Part shown: positions 44,992 to 55,049 of the stretch, one piece after another | How the letters are laid out: the number at the start of each line of letters is the position of its first letter | Position numbering within the stretch: the stretch's first letter is position 1 | Source: Liriodendron chinense | Lineage: Eukaryota; Streptophyta; Magnoliopsida; Magnoliales; Magnoliaceae | Length of the DNA stretch: 64,000 nt | Assembly (NCBI GenBank): GCA_003013855.2 | Contig: ML058384.1 | Coordinates: 17,618,176 to 17,682,175 of the forward strand | Reading direction: 5' to 3' | Notes under the pieces: model-generated | What the model was told of the DNA's origin: nothing | Databases searched by the model: none | The model's input: the letters and a program-made list of their open reading frames with translations, nothing else | Position numbers and translations under genes: made by a program

Positions 44992-45225
44992 GGCAATCTT
45001 TTCGCCATATATGGTAGCACGTGGCGATCTCTCGTTCGGCACAGCACTCGAGCAGGCACGCCCATTAAATACTTGGACACGTGGTGAGCGTCCTCTTCAT
45101 TTCCTGACTGCAGAAAGGCTGGCGCTCATTAATTCCAGCCTAATCATGTACGGCTTCTCAGTAAAAGCAAGAGGCAGCCGCGCATGACAGCAAGCTAAGT
45201 CCTTTCCTTAAGGATTCTTGGCGGC

Positions 45226-45243
45226 AAGGACTTGGGGGGCATC
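45226..45243 (+). promoter_or_regulatory. Tat polypurine tract
   Basis: aaggacttggggggcatc lies directly before the 3' LTR. The minus-strand Tat element has the matching tract just outside 25666. Confidence 0.75.
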
Positions 45244-46360
45244 TGTTATAGGCAAAATGGTGGAGATAAGATCTCACGTGGAAATGCTCATTTGGCCCTC
45301 GAGATCATCTGATCGAGAGTCGAATATTGGATAAGTGCGGGACGTCCATTCGACTCTCGAGATCATCTGATCAAGAGTCGAATATTGGATAAGTGCGGGA
45401 CGTCCATTCGACTCTCGAGATCATCTGATCGAGAGTCGAATATTGGATAAGTGCGGGACGTCCATTCGACTCTCGAGATCATCTGATCGAGAGTTGAATA
45501 TTGGATAAGTGTGGAACGTCCATTTGACTATCGAGCTCACCTGATCAGGAGTCATGGATAGTCAAATATGGAAAACTAGATTCGCGAGCAGACCTTCTCA
45601 CAAGTCGTTGAAAGACGTTACATCTAAGTGTGTACTTGGACTCGCGACCACATTTTAATATGCGAGCAGCTTTCCTGTGGAAATCTCTTAGCCTTCAGTA
45701 CTAGCACCCGATTCCCGTCGAACAGTTTGTCCAATCCCTCTGCGACACTAAGTAGGGCCACATCCAGTTCGGTGGTCCCCGACTCGTCGGCGTCTCCTTC
45801 CTTTTCGGAGGCTATGACTCCAACTACGGGCGTCTCCTTCCTTTTCGGAGGTTATGATTCCAGCTACGGCTTCCAGCTTATCATGATATATCAGCGTTAT
45901 TACCACGCTTATTGGTAGTCCGGATAGGTCGGCTTTTGGGTTTATCTTCTCTAAATGGATCCGGATTTCAAGGGATTGCCATCAAGGGGCGTGATTGTTG
46001 GAGTAAATCATCGGGTTGGATCTGACTCAAAAGATAAGATTTTATCCCACGAAATCAGCGAGATCTCAGTATCGTACGTGATATCAACGGGATTTCGACA
46101 TCTTACGTAACAAATTGGATTGTCTCCAGATCTATATAAAGGGGTGGCTCCATTAAGAGCAGGTACGCACACATCATTCAATCTTGGTCCCGTTTTGCTT
46201 GGCTTCTCTTCTTACTGTGGCCTAACTTAAGCATCGGAGGGCTAACGGCTGGTCCCCAGCCACCCTTATTTGTTGTCTTGCTTCAGGTCTGGTGGTGAAA
46301 ATCCCGGTTGGAGTGAAGGAGAAAAGCCGGAGGATCTCGTTACAAAATCTGACATTAACA
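45244..46360 (+). repeat. Tat 3' LTR (plus element)
   Basis: 1117 bp, same length as the 5' LTR. Differences seen include positions within the 58-bp array, in the 'tccttc(c/t)ttttcgg' block, 'catca(t/a)gggg', 'cgtacg(c/t)gat' and 'cttca(a/g)gtct'. Followed by the right TSD, gatgt. Confidence 0.94.
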
Positions 46361-46365
46361 GATGT

Positions 46366-46434
46366 GCGACCTCTTCTGCCGCACCTGAGCTGAGCTGCTC
46401 GCATTCCTTTTATACGCCAAACTTATCTACAACA
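46366..46434 (-). repeat. Tat 5' LTR (minus element), outer part
   Basis: 69 bp that continue the LTR interrupted at 35295. On the minus strand they give the LTR start, tgttgtagataag. Followed by the TSD acaaa at 46435-46439. Confidence 0.85.
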
Positions 46435-46510
46435 ACAAACTTGCAAAATTGATTGACGGCAAGGATAGAACACATACATCACAGTGGGTCTCATAAAGCT
46501 CGGGCCACAG
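46435..46510. repeat. foldback repeat, right half
   Basis: Continues the element cut at 24842. 'gaacacatacatcacagtgg' is the arm inverted relative to 24540-24570. Confidence 0.55.
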
Positions 46511-47180
46511 ACAATCCATTTCCATCTAATGTTCATTGAAGACATCATTTTTATGTTGTTGGACGCAGAAGCAACCTTAGAACAAATTAAACATGCAATG
46601 AAAAAAAGAAAAATTCGAGCATGCATAGAGAACACAAAGATTTTTACGTGGAAAACCCCTGCGGGGAAAAACCACGGCATAAAGCGACGATGAATCCACT
46701 ATGAACAATGAATTATAAGAGATTGAACAACTTACAGTATTGAAAACCCTAACTTTCTCCCTTTTCAAAACCTTATAAATCATGTAGGGTCTCCCACAAT
46801 ACCCTAATCGTGTTTAGGAGTACTCTCCTTAACTACCCCCACACGAGATTAAGAAGCAAAACTCACTCACACTTTCTAAAAAGTTACACATCCCGTTCGA
46901 TCGGCCCAGATATCAATAGAGTCTGTTGGTCAACTGAAATAGACCTCAGTCAACCAAGAACATCACACTGTGCTTCGATCGACCCAACTTGGCCTTCGGT
47001 CTACCGAATTGCACTAGATCATATTAAAGGCACTTGATCAACAGATGCACTATACCACAAGGATTGTACACGTTTATGGTTATCCAAACCGTGTATCCTG
47101 TGGTCTCCTATGACTTCTAAATAAAAACTCCTCTCTCATTGGATATCTTGACCATCTAATAAAAAGATAATCACTTAATG
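46511..47180 (-). repeat. Ty1/copia-type LTR and leader relic
   Basis: The minus strand reads 'ggattcatcgtcgctttatg', 'ccgtggtttttccccgcagg', 'ggttttccacgtaaaaatct', wording typical of the R-U5/leader of plant copia elements. Further along the minus strand it extends as U3 towards about 47180. It contains a cluster of ttcgatcgac / ggtctaccga motifs (46890-47010). Boundaries are approximate and no TSD was found. Confidence 0.55.
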
Positions 47181-47224
47181 GAATCCGTTGGTTATTTTTA
47201 CCTTGTTATTTCAATTTGTTTGAA

Positions 47225-47258
<34 letters not shown>
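47225..47258 (+). repeat. poly-G run, 34 bases
   Basis: An uninterrupted run of 34 G. The true length may be uncertain in an assembly. Confidence 0.9.
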
Positions 47259-47310
47259 CTAAAATCATCCAATCAGTATAAGTTTTGGAATTCGTCCCAT
47301 TCTCCATTGA

Positions 47311-47312
<2 letters not shown>

Positions 47313-47405
<93 letters not shown>
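47313..47405. repeat. (AT)n microsatellite, about 93 bp
   Basis: About 46 uninterrupted AT units, followed by a short imperfect extension. Open frames of alternating Tyr/Ile across it are artefacts. Confidence 0.95.
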
Positions 47406-47407
<2 letters not shown>

Positions 47408-47455
47408 TATATATAATTATTTGGATCACCACAACCATATAAGAGAAACTTAGTG

Positions 47456-48974
47456 GCGGCACCACAATACACCGGATTTGGTCGAAAATTGGAGGCCGCG
47501 GATTAGGTATTAGCCCCGCCTGTTTCGAGTTCGGGACAGACTAGGCTTTGAGGGGTCATTAAGGGGCCACCATGATGTATGGATTTTATAAACACCATCC
47601 ATTCATCTTTCCATATCAATTTAGATTGTTAGCCCAAAAATAAGGCAGATCTAAGGAAGCAATGGTGCTAAGGATGCCCATCATCGAAACCTTCTTACGG
47701 GCCAAAATGTTGTTTATTTTCCATCCAACTTGTTGATATGGTCATTTTTGTGTGGGATTTTGAACTTGTCCCTCACACGGAGGAGAAGGCTTTCACGCCT
47801 AGAAGGGCCAGGTATAAATCCTCGGCCTTAACCTCCAAGTTGAGAAACGACAGGGCTAAGCTGATAGGTCGATCAACCCTTTAAGCTAAGGAGCATTGAC
47901 TGCGGAGATTCCTACTATAGACCTATCAACATCAGCAAAATCCAAAGCTAGAGCAAAGCGCAGTTACATGTCCTCGACCCTCCGAGCTCAGAAAGTCGAG
48001 CAGAGGAACCGAGCAGTTGTCTACAAATGCTCTACCTTCTAGGCCAAAGAGCAATGACTGATGGTCCGAGCAAGGAGATCATCTGAGCAGGATGAGTAGT
48101 ACCTCCAGCTCAGAGCCAAGCCATCGAGCTGAGCCGTCAAAGGATGGAGCTCGCTGTGAGAGGGATTGACCTCTGAGGAAGACCTATAGTCCGGGTGAGA
48201 AGCCTAAAGGGAAGGGGCTTGGGCACCGAGCTCCACATCTCGAGCATACCATAACGACTGCCGCTAGAGAGGTGGTACAAGGAATTCAGGGCAGATCTGT
48301 CAAATCCAAATGAAATAAGGATTTAACCTTATCTCGGTCGAAGATCTCTCTTACAAATTTGAGACAAGAATCCCACCTAATTAAGACTCTTCAAACATAG
48401 CCTAGCAAGACTCTTAAATCCAGAACCTTTTCCACCCCTATGGATAAGGCCGTAAGCTCCAAACTAAGGTAGGACATTCTTTATTTGTACAATCCTTGCG
48501 TCCGAGTTCTTCAAGCCTAACTTAGGCATTAGAGGGTCTATAGCCAACCACCAACATCCTCCCCCATTGCCTCTAGCTGTTCTTCCTTACATAACTCTTC
48601 TTCTTGGGAAGATCACCGACATCCTCCCCCATTGCCTCTAGCTGTTCTTCCTTACATAACTCTTCGTCTTATTGAAGAGGGTGAAAAATATCACATGGCC
48701 ATCTTAGCTCGACTTCATCTGCTGGCCAAATTCAAGCCACCGCAACCATATGTGTATTTGGATGAAGTGAAAAAACAAATTTCATCTTGATCAGTCCTGA
48801 GAATATCTCAATGTTAGGAATTTAATTCCAATGATTTGAAAAAATGAATGTACGGTGTAGATGAAATCCATACATCACGGCGGCCCCTCAGAGCGCCCAG
48901 CCTGTCCCGAGCTCGGAATAGTGGTAGTACCTAATCCGCGTGAAATTGGATATTGCGCGCGCAGACGGCGACCC
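47456..48974. mobile_element. long-TIR DNA transposon without transposase
   Basis: About 190 bp at each end are inverted copies: 'gcggattaggtattag', 'gttcgggacagactagg' and 'ccatgatgtatggatttt' on the left match the reverse complement of 48790-48960. Flanked by an exact 8-bp repeat, acttagtg (47448-47455 and 48975-48982). The 8-bp TSD suggests hAT, the long TIRs suggest a MULE; undecided. The interior (about 47780-48680) is non-coding and includes 'cctaacttaggcattagagg' (near 48516), which resembles the Tat LTR downstream region, so an old LTR may be nested here. A 65-bp direct duplication lies at 48554-48668. Confidence 0.75.
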
Positions 48975-48982
48975 ACTTAGTG

Positions 48983-49576
48983 CGCGCCACCTTGCGAAAG
49001 CGGAGAAGAGTTACAAAAGTACCCGGCCTCTTCAACGTATGAATGATACAATTCACTGCACTAAAAGAATACTGAAGTGCATGCCTCCGAAGAACACGTG
49101 ACAGCTGGGAAAATGGATCGGTACCTTCCATAGATTGGTAACTCTAAAGAAAGATCAGGTATAAAAGGATATAATTAGATGATCATGGACATCCGATTGG
49201 AAAGTCACTAAAAGATATGAACCGTTGACAGTATCAGCTGGTAGAAGGGACGTAGAAATTATATTTTCAAGCTTGTAATTGGATTTATATTTAAATTTAA
49301 CCATAAAACATAAATACCGCTTATATGGACGGTTCAGATCCACCTTATCCTCTATTGTTTATGGTGGAAGGTAGGTTGTATGACGTGCTCATTCAAAGAC
49401 TCCGGAAAAGTCGACTCAAAGACTCCGTGTGGAAAAGTCATGTGTACTGTATTATTCCCTTATACCATACTAAAACCGTGTGGAAAAGTCGATTCAAAGA
49501 CTCCGGAGTCAAGTCTCGTGGGCCATGCAAGATTCTCTCTCCGTTTGAAAGAGACCCTGATTTCCAAAACTACCCT
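48983..49576. other. intergenic sequence
   Basis: No gene recognised. Two near-copies of 'gaaaagtcgactcaaagact' occur at about 49404 and 49484. Confidence 0.5.
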
Positions 49577-49587
49577 TGAGAATGTGG

Positions 49588-49933
49588 GAGCGGATTGCGT
49601 CCAAACGCAGTATGAACGCAAAGCATCCAAACCGAGCTGTGTATGGTCCACAGTGATGTATCCGTTTATCTACTCCGTCCATTCCTTTTCTAAGATCATT
49701 TTAAGTCATGCGGCCAAGAATAAGCCAGATCCAACGATCTGGTCGGCCACACCAGAGATTACCCTTGCATTTATTGCAACCGAGCTCAGTATTTTGTTGT
49801 GGTCGACCTCAGCGTTGGATCTGCCTCATTCTTGGTCTCATGTGGTCGGCCTGATCTTAGACGGGGAATGAACAGAGTGGATAAAAAGATACGGTGGGCC
49901 CTTCACAGCTCGGTTTGGACGCAATCCGCGTCC
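49588..49933. mobile_element. foldback MULE-type MITE, 346 bp
   Basis: Nearly the whole element is an inverted repeat: the left arm (gcggattgcgtccaaac ... cgagctgtg) matches the reverse complement of the right arm across to the centre, except for an extra ~26-bp partial duplication in the left arm. An exact 11-bp TSD, tgagaatgtgg (49577-49587 and 49934-49944), fits Mutator-like elements. It lies about 1.9 kb upstream of the receptor-kinase ATG. Confidence 0.82.
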
Positions 49934-49944
49934 TGAGAATGTGG

Positions 49945-50850
49945 CGTGTTTGTGATCCAGGCCGTTAATTAAGGTGTTTCCCTCCTGGTATGTGTCTCCG
50001 TACGTTGAATGATAACTATTGATCATTCTTTAGCTATCCATATCTTCGTCCACATGGGCCCCACAAGATGATCACTGTCGCAGGTATTAGGGCCATGGAG
50101 TATGCACTATGTTGAGACCCACCGGTAGAGAGACCTGGATCTCTTCTACGGGGGACATTGGCTGTTAGAGGAGTGTTATATTTGAATGACCGAAATTTTG
50201 CCACGTGGATCAAGCCACGAATGGTGACTGGAACCACTTATTCTGTAGGTCCCACGATAACTGGGCCAGGGTTAATAAACAAGCTCGTTGATCTGATTTT
50301 GAACGTACAGTCAGGGGGGACCTTTTGTTTTAACGGCTCATCGTGATACATAGGTGATCAAGCAGACACCTACCGGAGTGATGGTGGCGTTTTCTATCTC
50401 CACCGTAGATGTGGTGTAGAAAACCGTTCATCTGGTGGGTCACAACCGGAAACGATCAGGCACTGGTATAAGCACTGTACGTTACCAAAATAATCTCCAC
50501 TCAATCACGGAGATCACTCCACAGCCGGAGGTGCATGCTACAGCCGGAGGTGAATTTCAGACTGGAAGATCCTAACCATCCATCTCTGTCCTTTATCTGA
50601 ATATGGATAATGCTGTGCTTCTTCTTTTTACATCTGTTTTTTTGGGAGCGATCGTAGCGTCAGATCCTTCGAACTTGATTTTGCTGGACTCTGTAACCAA
50701 GTTGGGTGCCATCAAATCAGTAATCTGGATCACCCGTCGGTGGGCCCCACTCGTAAAGACTACAATCGTTGTACGAAGGGAAGGACTTGACTGTAATTTC
50801 GCCTCACAATTAAGGCAGTACGGTACAAATAATCAGAGCATCCGGCAACT
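49945..50850 (+). other. upstream region of receptor-kinase gene
   Basis: No convincing ORF. Presumably contains the promoter of the FERONIA-type gene, but I see no clear TATA box. A direct repeat, acagccggaggtg, lies at about 50521 and 50540. Confidence 0.4.
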
Positions 50851-50968
50851 GCTTTTGGTCGTTGCTTTGCTCTGCTCAATCATTCAAAGTCCTTCCTCCC
50901 AAAATCCCCGATTCTCTCAAGCATCTGAATCTCCTCCGAAACCCGAATCTGATTTTCAGCGATTCCAG

Positions 50969-51840
50969 GTATTTTATTTTCCTCTCCTCTCCTCTTCTGC
51001 TGTTTTCAAGCTCCGAAGGCTCTTGAAAGTAGCTAGAAATCTCACCAGTCCGGTAGTTTTTCCCGTTTCCGAGCTCAAAATCCACTTTCTAAGCTCTCAT
51101 TTCGATCGATCGGATGTTTTATCGGCAGTTTTCGTTGGAATTTCGCTCTGGAATTCCGATTTCTCTTCTTTCCTCTCTCATTAGTGATTCGAGAGGTTTT
51201 GCACTGAAATTTCGGTTTGTAGGGTTTAAAGCTCGTGTTTTCGAGTACAAAGCTTCAGGTTGCAGGATCTGAGATTGAAATCTTGATTCTTCTAGTGTGA
51301 AATCTAACCTCATGTTGCTGCTTTGCTGATTTTTTTTTTTTTTTTCAAAGCTAAAAACCTTAATTCGAAGGTTCTTGGAAATCCCAGACCCGAACGATTC
51401 TGTGAATTCCACTATACTCTTCCCTTGCTGATTTTCTGTAATTCTCGTTTCAGATGCAGCTGACTTTGAAGACTTGATTTCTTCGTTTGTTTGGATGATT
51501 TTAGGGTTTTGGGGTTGGGATTTCTGGTAAAAAAAAAAAAGAAGAAAAGGGCACGATTTGAATCCGACGCCCTTGGGATGATCTTCACAAAACTCGTTGT
51601 TTTGATATGTGATTTCAGTAAGTGAGTTTTCTGTTCATTGAATTGCTAGATTTTGCATTTTTTTTTTCTTTTATCAAACATTTGATTTGTGTATTTGAGA
51701 TTTAGCTCCTTCATCTGTGATTTTCTGCTGAAATCACTCACTCTTAGAAAAAAAAAAAAAAAAGTAAAGTGAAGGAAAGTAAGTCATTTGTTGCGTCTTC
51801 AAACTCACTCGATCTTTTTTATTTTTCTTTTTTTTTTCAG
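50969..51840 (+). other. predicted 5'UTR intron of FERONIA-type gene
   Basis: Donor cag|gtatttt at 50968/50969 and a strong T-rich acceptor ttttttttcag ending at 51840, five bases before the ATG at 51846. The 872-bp interval is T-rich and non-coding. From memory, FERONIA also has an intron in its 5' leader. The upstream leader exon probably starts near 50850-50900. Confidence 0.6.
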
Positions 51841-51845
51841 CGAAC

Positions 51846-54548
51846 ATGAATAAGGCCAGCAAGAACAATCTCCATTGCATCTCTACTTTTCTCTGCTTCT
51901 GTTTCTTCCTCCATCTAGTCTCAGCGGTTACCAATAATACGTCGCCTGCCGGATTACGGATCTCCTCGACTAATCCTCCTCAGCTGCGGGGAACGCTCTC
52001 CTACGCCGAATTATGGGCGCGACTGGACAGGCGATGTCGGATCAAAATTTGCACCTTCCTCTCAAAACACAAGTATCTTCCAAGCCAGTTTGCAGAAGAA
52101 CTCTGTGCCCGCGGTTCCTTACATGACTGCTCGTATATTTCAATCCCAATACACCTACACCTTTCCTGTCAGTGCCGGCAGGAAATTCATCCGACTCTAC
52201 TTCTACCCGGCAAATTACAGCAGTTTCTATGCACCTAATGCCATCTTCTCCGTCAGTGTGGGTGATTATACCCTCCTCCGCAACTTCAGCTCCTCCATCA
52301 CTGCAGAAGCCCTGACCTTAGAATATCTCACACGTGAATTCTCCATTAACATGGCGGACGGATTCTTAAACTTAACCTTCACTCCATCTCCAAAGATTTC
52401 CAATGCCTACGCCTTCGTGAATGGGATTGAAATTGTCTCGATGCCTAACCTCTTTCCTGAACCTGCCAGATTCATCCTTGATGAAGGGCTGCCACCAAGC
52501 ACATACCAGGTTATGAATGACACCGCCCTTCAGACGGTCATCCGGCTAAATGTAGGCGGACAGGACATATCAAAGCACTGTTGATTCCGGCTTTTTGTTC
52601 CGGGCCTGGCACGATGACTCCCAATATATATATGGTGCCGCGTCTGGCGTCACATTCGGATGGAATCTGAACAAAACCTTTGAATACACAACTGCCGTCC
52701 TGCCCTATACTGCGCCGGAGGATGTCTACAAAAGTGGGCGGTCGATGGGGCCTGACCCAAACATTAACCTGAAATACAACCTTACGTGGTATTTTCCGGT
52801 CGATGCAGGGTTCACTGTACCTGGTCAGGTTTCATTTCTGTGAGATCCGACCATTCATATATAAGGTGAATCAGCTGGTGTTTAATATCTTCATCCAAAA
52901 CAAGACGGCTGAAACAGAGGCTGACGTGATTGTTTGGGGTGGTCAGGTCAATGGGGTTCCGGTCTATAGAGATTATGTTGTGACCATTCCTGCAGGCCCC
53001 TCACTAGATCTGTGGATTGCGCTCAGTCCGAGCCTAGAAACCAAAACGGAGTATTTCGATTCAATCCTAAATGGCTTGGAGATCTTTAAATTGAATGACA
53101 CGTATGGCAACCTTGGCGGGCCTAATCCTGTGCTCTCTCCTGAACCCCCAGTTGGGCCGAATACATCTAACAAGTCACGGCGATCTGGGAATTCAACTCC
53201 AGTTATTGTAGGAGGTGTGGTCGGTGCTGTTGCTATTGTCGCTCTCTGCTGTCTTGCCTTTGCCGTTTTCCGTCGTCGCTCGAGGCGACAGAAGGATTCC
53301 GGCTCTAGTGATGGGCCATCCTCCTGGCAACTAATTTCAGTGCACAGCAATTCCCAAACTGCAGGCTCGGCGGGGACCAATGCCACTGGAAGCCACACAT
53401 CATCGCTTCCTGCAAACCTTTGCCGGCACTTCTCATTTGCCGAGATCAAGATAGCGACTAATGACTTCGATGATGCACTCCTCCTTGGAGTGGGTGGGTT
53501 CGGCAAGGTCTACAGGGGCACTATCGACGGCGGGTTCACTAAGGTCGCAATCAAGCGTGGGAACCCTCTTTCAGAGCAGGGGGTGCATGAGTTCCAGACA
53601 GAGATCGAGATGCTCTCAAAGCTCCGCCACCGCCACCTTGTCTCCCTGATTGGCTACTGTGAGGAGAATTGTGAGATGATCCTCGTCTATGACTACATGG
53701 CAAATGGGACCCTCCGTGAGCACCTCTACAAGACTCTAAAGCCTCCCCTCCCATGGAGGCAGAGGCTTGAGATCTGCATCGGTGCTGCACGTGGCTTGTA
53801 CTACCTCCACACGGGGGCCAAGCACAGTATCATCCACCGGGATGTCAAGACGACCAACATCCTCCTTGATGATAAGTGGGTGGCGAAGGTTTCAGATTTT
53901 GGGCTGTCAAAGACGGGACCCACATTGGATGACACCCATGTAAGCACCATTGTCAAGGGCAGTTTCGGGTATCTTGATCCAGAGTACTTCCGCCGGCAGC
54001 AGTTGTCGGAGAAGTCCGACGTGTACTCATTCGGGGTTGTGCTGTTTGAAGTCCTGTGTGCCCGGCCGGTGCTGAGCAATTTATTGCCAAAGGAGCAGGT
54101 TAGCTTGGCCGAGTGGGCCCTTCATTGCCAGAAGAAGGGTGTGCTCGATCAGATCATTGATCCATATCTGAAAGGGAAGATCACGCCCGAGTGCTTCAGG
54201 AAATTTGCAGAGACAGCGGAGAAGTGCGTGGCTGATCAGGGGATCGACCGACCAGCAATGGGGGATGTTCTGTGGAATCTTGAATTTGCACTGCGGCTGC
54301 AGGAGAGTGCAGAGGAGGTCGGTGGGGTCCAAGTGGATACAGACAATGACGAGGCCCCACTTGCAATCTCAGCCTCTGGGAGAAAAGACTTGGACATGCC
54401 AATGGTAGTTCATGTCGGGAATGTGACTGATTCAAGGAGCTCAGGGATGTCGATGAGCATCGGTGGACGGAGCCTTGCAAGTGACGACTCAGATGGTCTG
54501 ACTCCAAGCCGTGTGTTCTCTCAGATCATGAACCCGAAAGGGCGCTGA
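51846..54548 (+). CDS. FER: FERONIA-type malectin-like receptor kinase (CrRLK1L), three apparent 1-nt insertions in ectodomain
   Basis: About 900 codons from ATG 51846 to TGA 54546, the usual FERONIA length. Signal peptide (CFFLHLVSA), malectin-like ectodomain (LILLSCG, RDWTGDVGSKFAP, LYFYPANYSSF; second half VDSGFLFRAWHDDS to VRFHFCEIR), TM helix near residue 450-475 (GGVVGAVAIVALCCLAFAVF), kinase domain about 545-820: GVGGFGKVYRG, VAIK (Lys about 570), HRDVKTTN (about 664), DFGL (about 684), KGSFGYLDPEYF. The C-terminus GRSLASDDSDGLTPS ... FSQIMNPKGR is a FERONIA hallmark. The family senses cell-wall state and RALF peptides at the plasma membrane. The frame must shift by one near 51950, 52578 and 52815, each time by an apparent extra base. 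The kinase part (52815-54548) is intact. Either a pseudogene or sequencing errors. Confidence 0.88.
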
Positions 54549-54860
54549 GATCAATGGTTGTGCACGGCCCATGATCACATCATGATGGAGTTTCTCTGCT
54601 TTGGCCAATTGCAGAATCAGGTAAGAGGTTGCTGTGCTGATCATCATCATCTCATCACCGGAATTTAGTGGCCCTTATTTCTTTTAGCGTATGATATACA
54701 AGCAATGTTTTCTGTCTGTAATATTGTATTGGATTGGACGCTTCTCATGTCTCGAAGAGTAGAGGAGAAGGCTACAATGTTGTTTTCTATTTTGTACCGT
54801 TAAGGCTCGCAAGGCTATTTCGTAATGATAATGTAAAAAGAATCGACAGATTGCACTACC
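54549..54860 (+). other. 3' UTR of FERONIA-type gene (predicted)
   Basis: A non-coding stretch after the stop with AT-rich, polyadenylation-like sequence (aatgataatgtaaaa near 54825). The extent is a guess. A gt at 54620 could mark a 3' UTR intron, but no partner was identified. Confidence 0.4.
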
Positions 54861-55049
54861 CTACCTACCGAGTTGCGATTCATGGTGGCAGAGTTGCTGC
54901 CTTTCTCTGAGCAGTGACATCTTTGTCCTAAATCCTGGCCGTTCATCTGGTGGATGACACGGCCATGTGTTTTGAGCCAGCAGCCCACTTTGGCTTTACA
55001 GTGTGGTCCACTTGATGCATGGTTTAAGTTCAGTGGCTCGACTCAAAAA

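Larger units (their letters stand above)
35296..46360 (+). mobile_element. young Tat-lineage Ty3/gypsy retrotransposon, plus strand
   Basis: Complete structure of 11,065 bp: 5' LTR 35296-36412, primer site, gag (36487-38604), pol (to 41967), spacer, antisense accessory gene (44842-42671), polypurine tract (45226-45243), 3' LTR 45244-46360 and an exact TSD, gatgt (35291-35295 and 46361-46365). Both LTRs are 1117 bp and by eye differ at about seven positions, so the insertion is recent. It lies in the 5' LTR of another Tat element in opposite orientation. Gag-pol carries three nonsense codons (36748, 38602, 39796). Confidence 0.95.
24843..46434 (-). mobile_element. Tat-lineage Ty3/gypsy retrotransposon, minus strand, with nested insertion
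   Basis: On the minus strand: 5' LTR (46434-46366 joined to 35295-34588), primer site (34584-34567), gag-pol (34514-29016), about 0.7 kb non-coding with repeats, an oppositely oriented accessory gene (26069-28307 on the plus strand), a polypurine tract and a 3' LTR (25666-24843). An exact TSD, acaaa, lies at 24838-24842 and 46435-46439. Without the nested element it is about 10.5 kb. The Tat assignment rests on a second RNase H between RNase H and integrase and on the antisense accessory gene. Multiple stops and frameshifts make it inactive. Confidence 0.92.

Noticed and set aside
47178..47472. ORFs with poly-Gly, poly-Pro and Tyr-Ile repeats.
   Set aside because: They are translations of the poly-G run and the (AT)n microsatellite.
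50603..51184. 193-codon ORF upstream of the receptor kinase.
   Set aside because: No recognised domain, and it crosses the predicted leader exon and the donor of the 5'UTR intron. Most likely accidental, though a function as an upstream ORF cannot be excluded.
52973..53506. 177-codon ORF on the minus strand of the receptor kinase.
   Set aside because: Shadow of the coding strand; no independent features.
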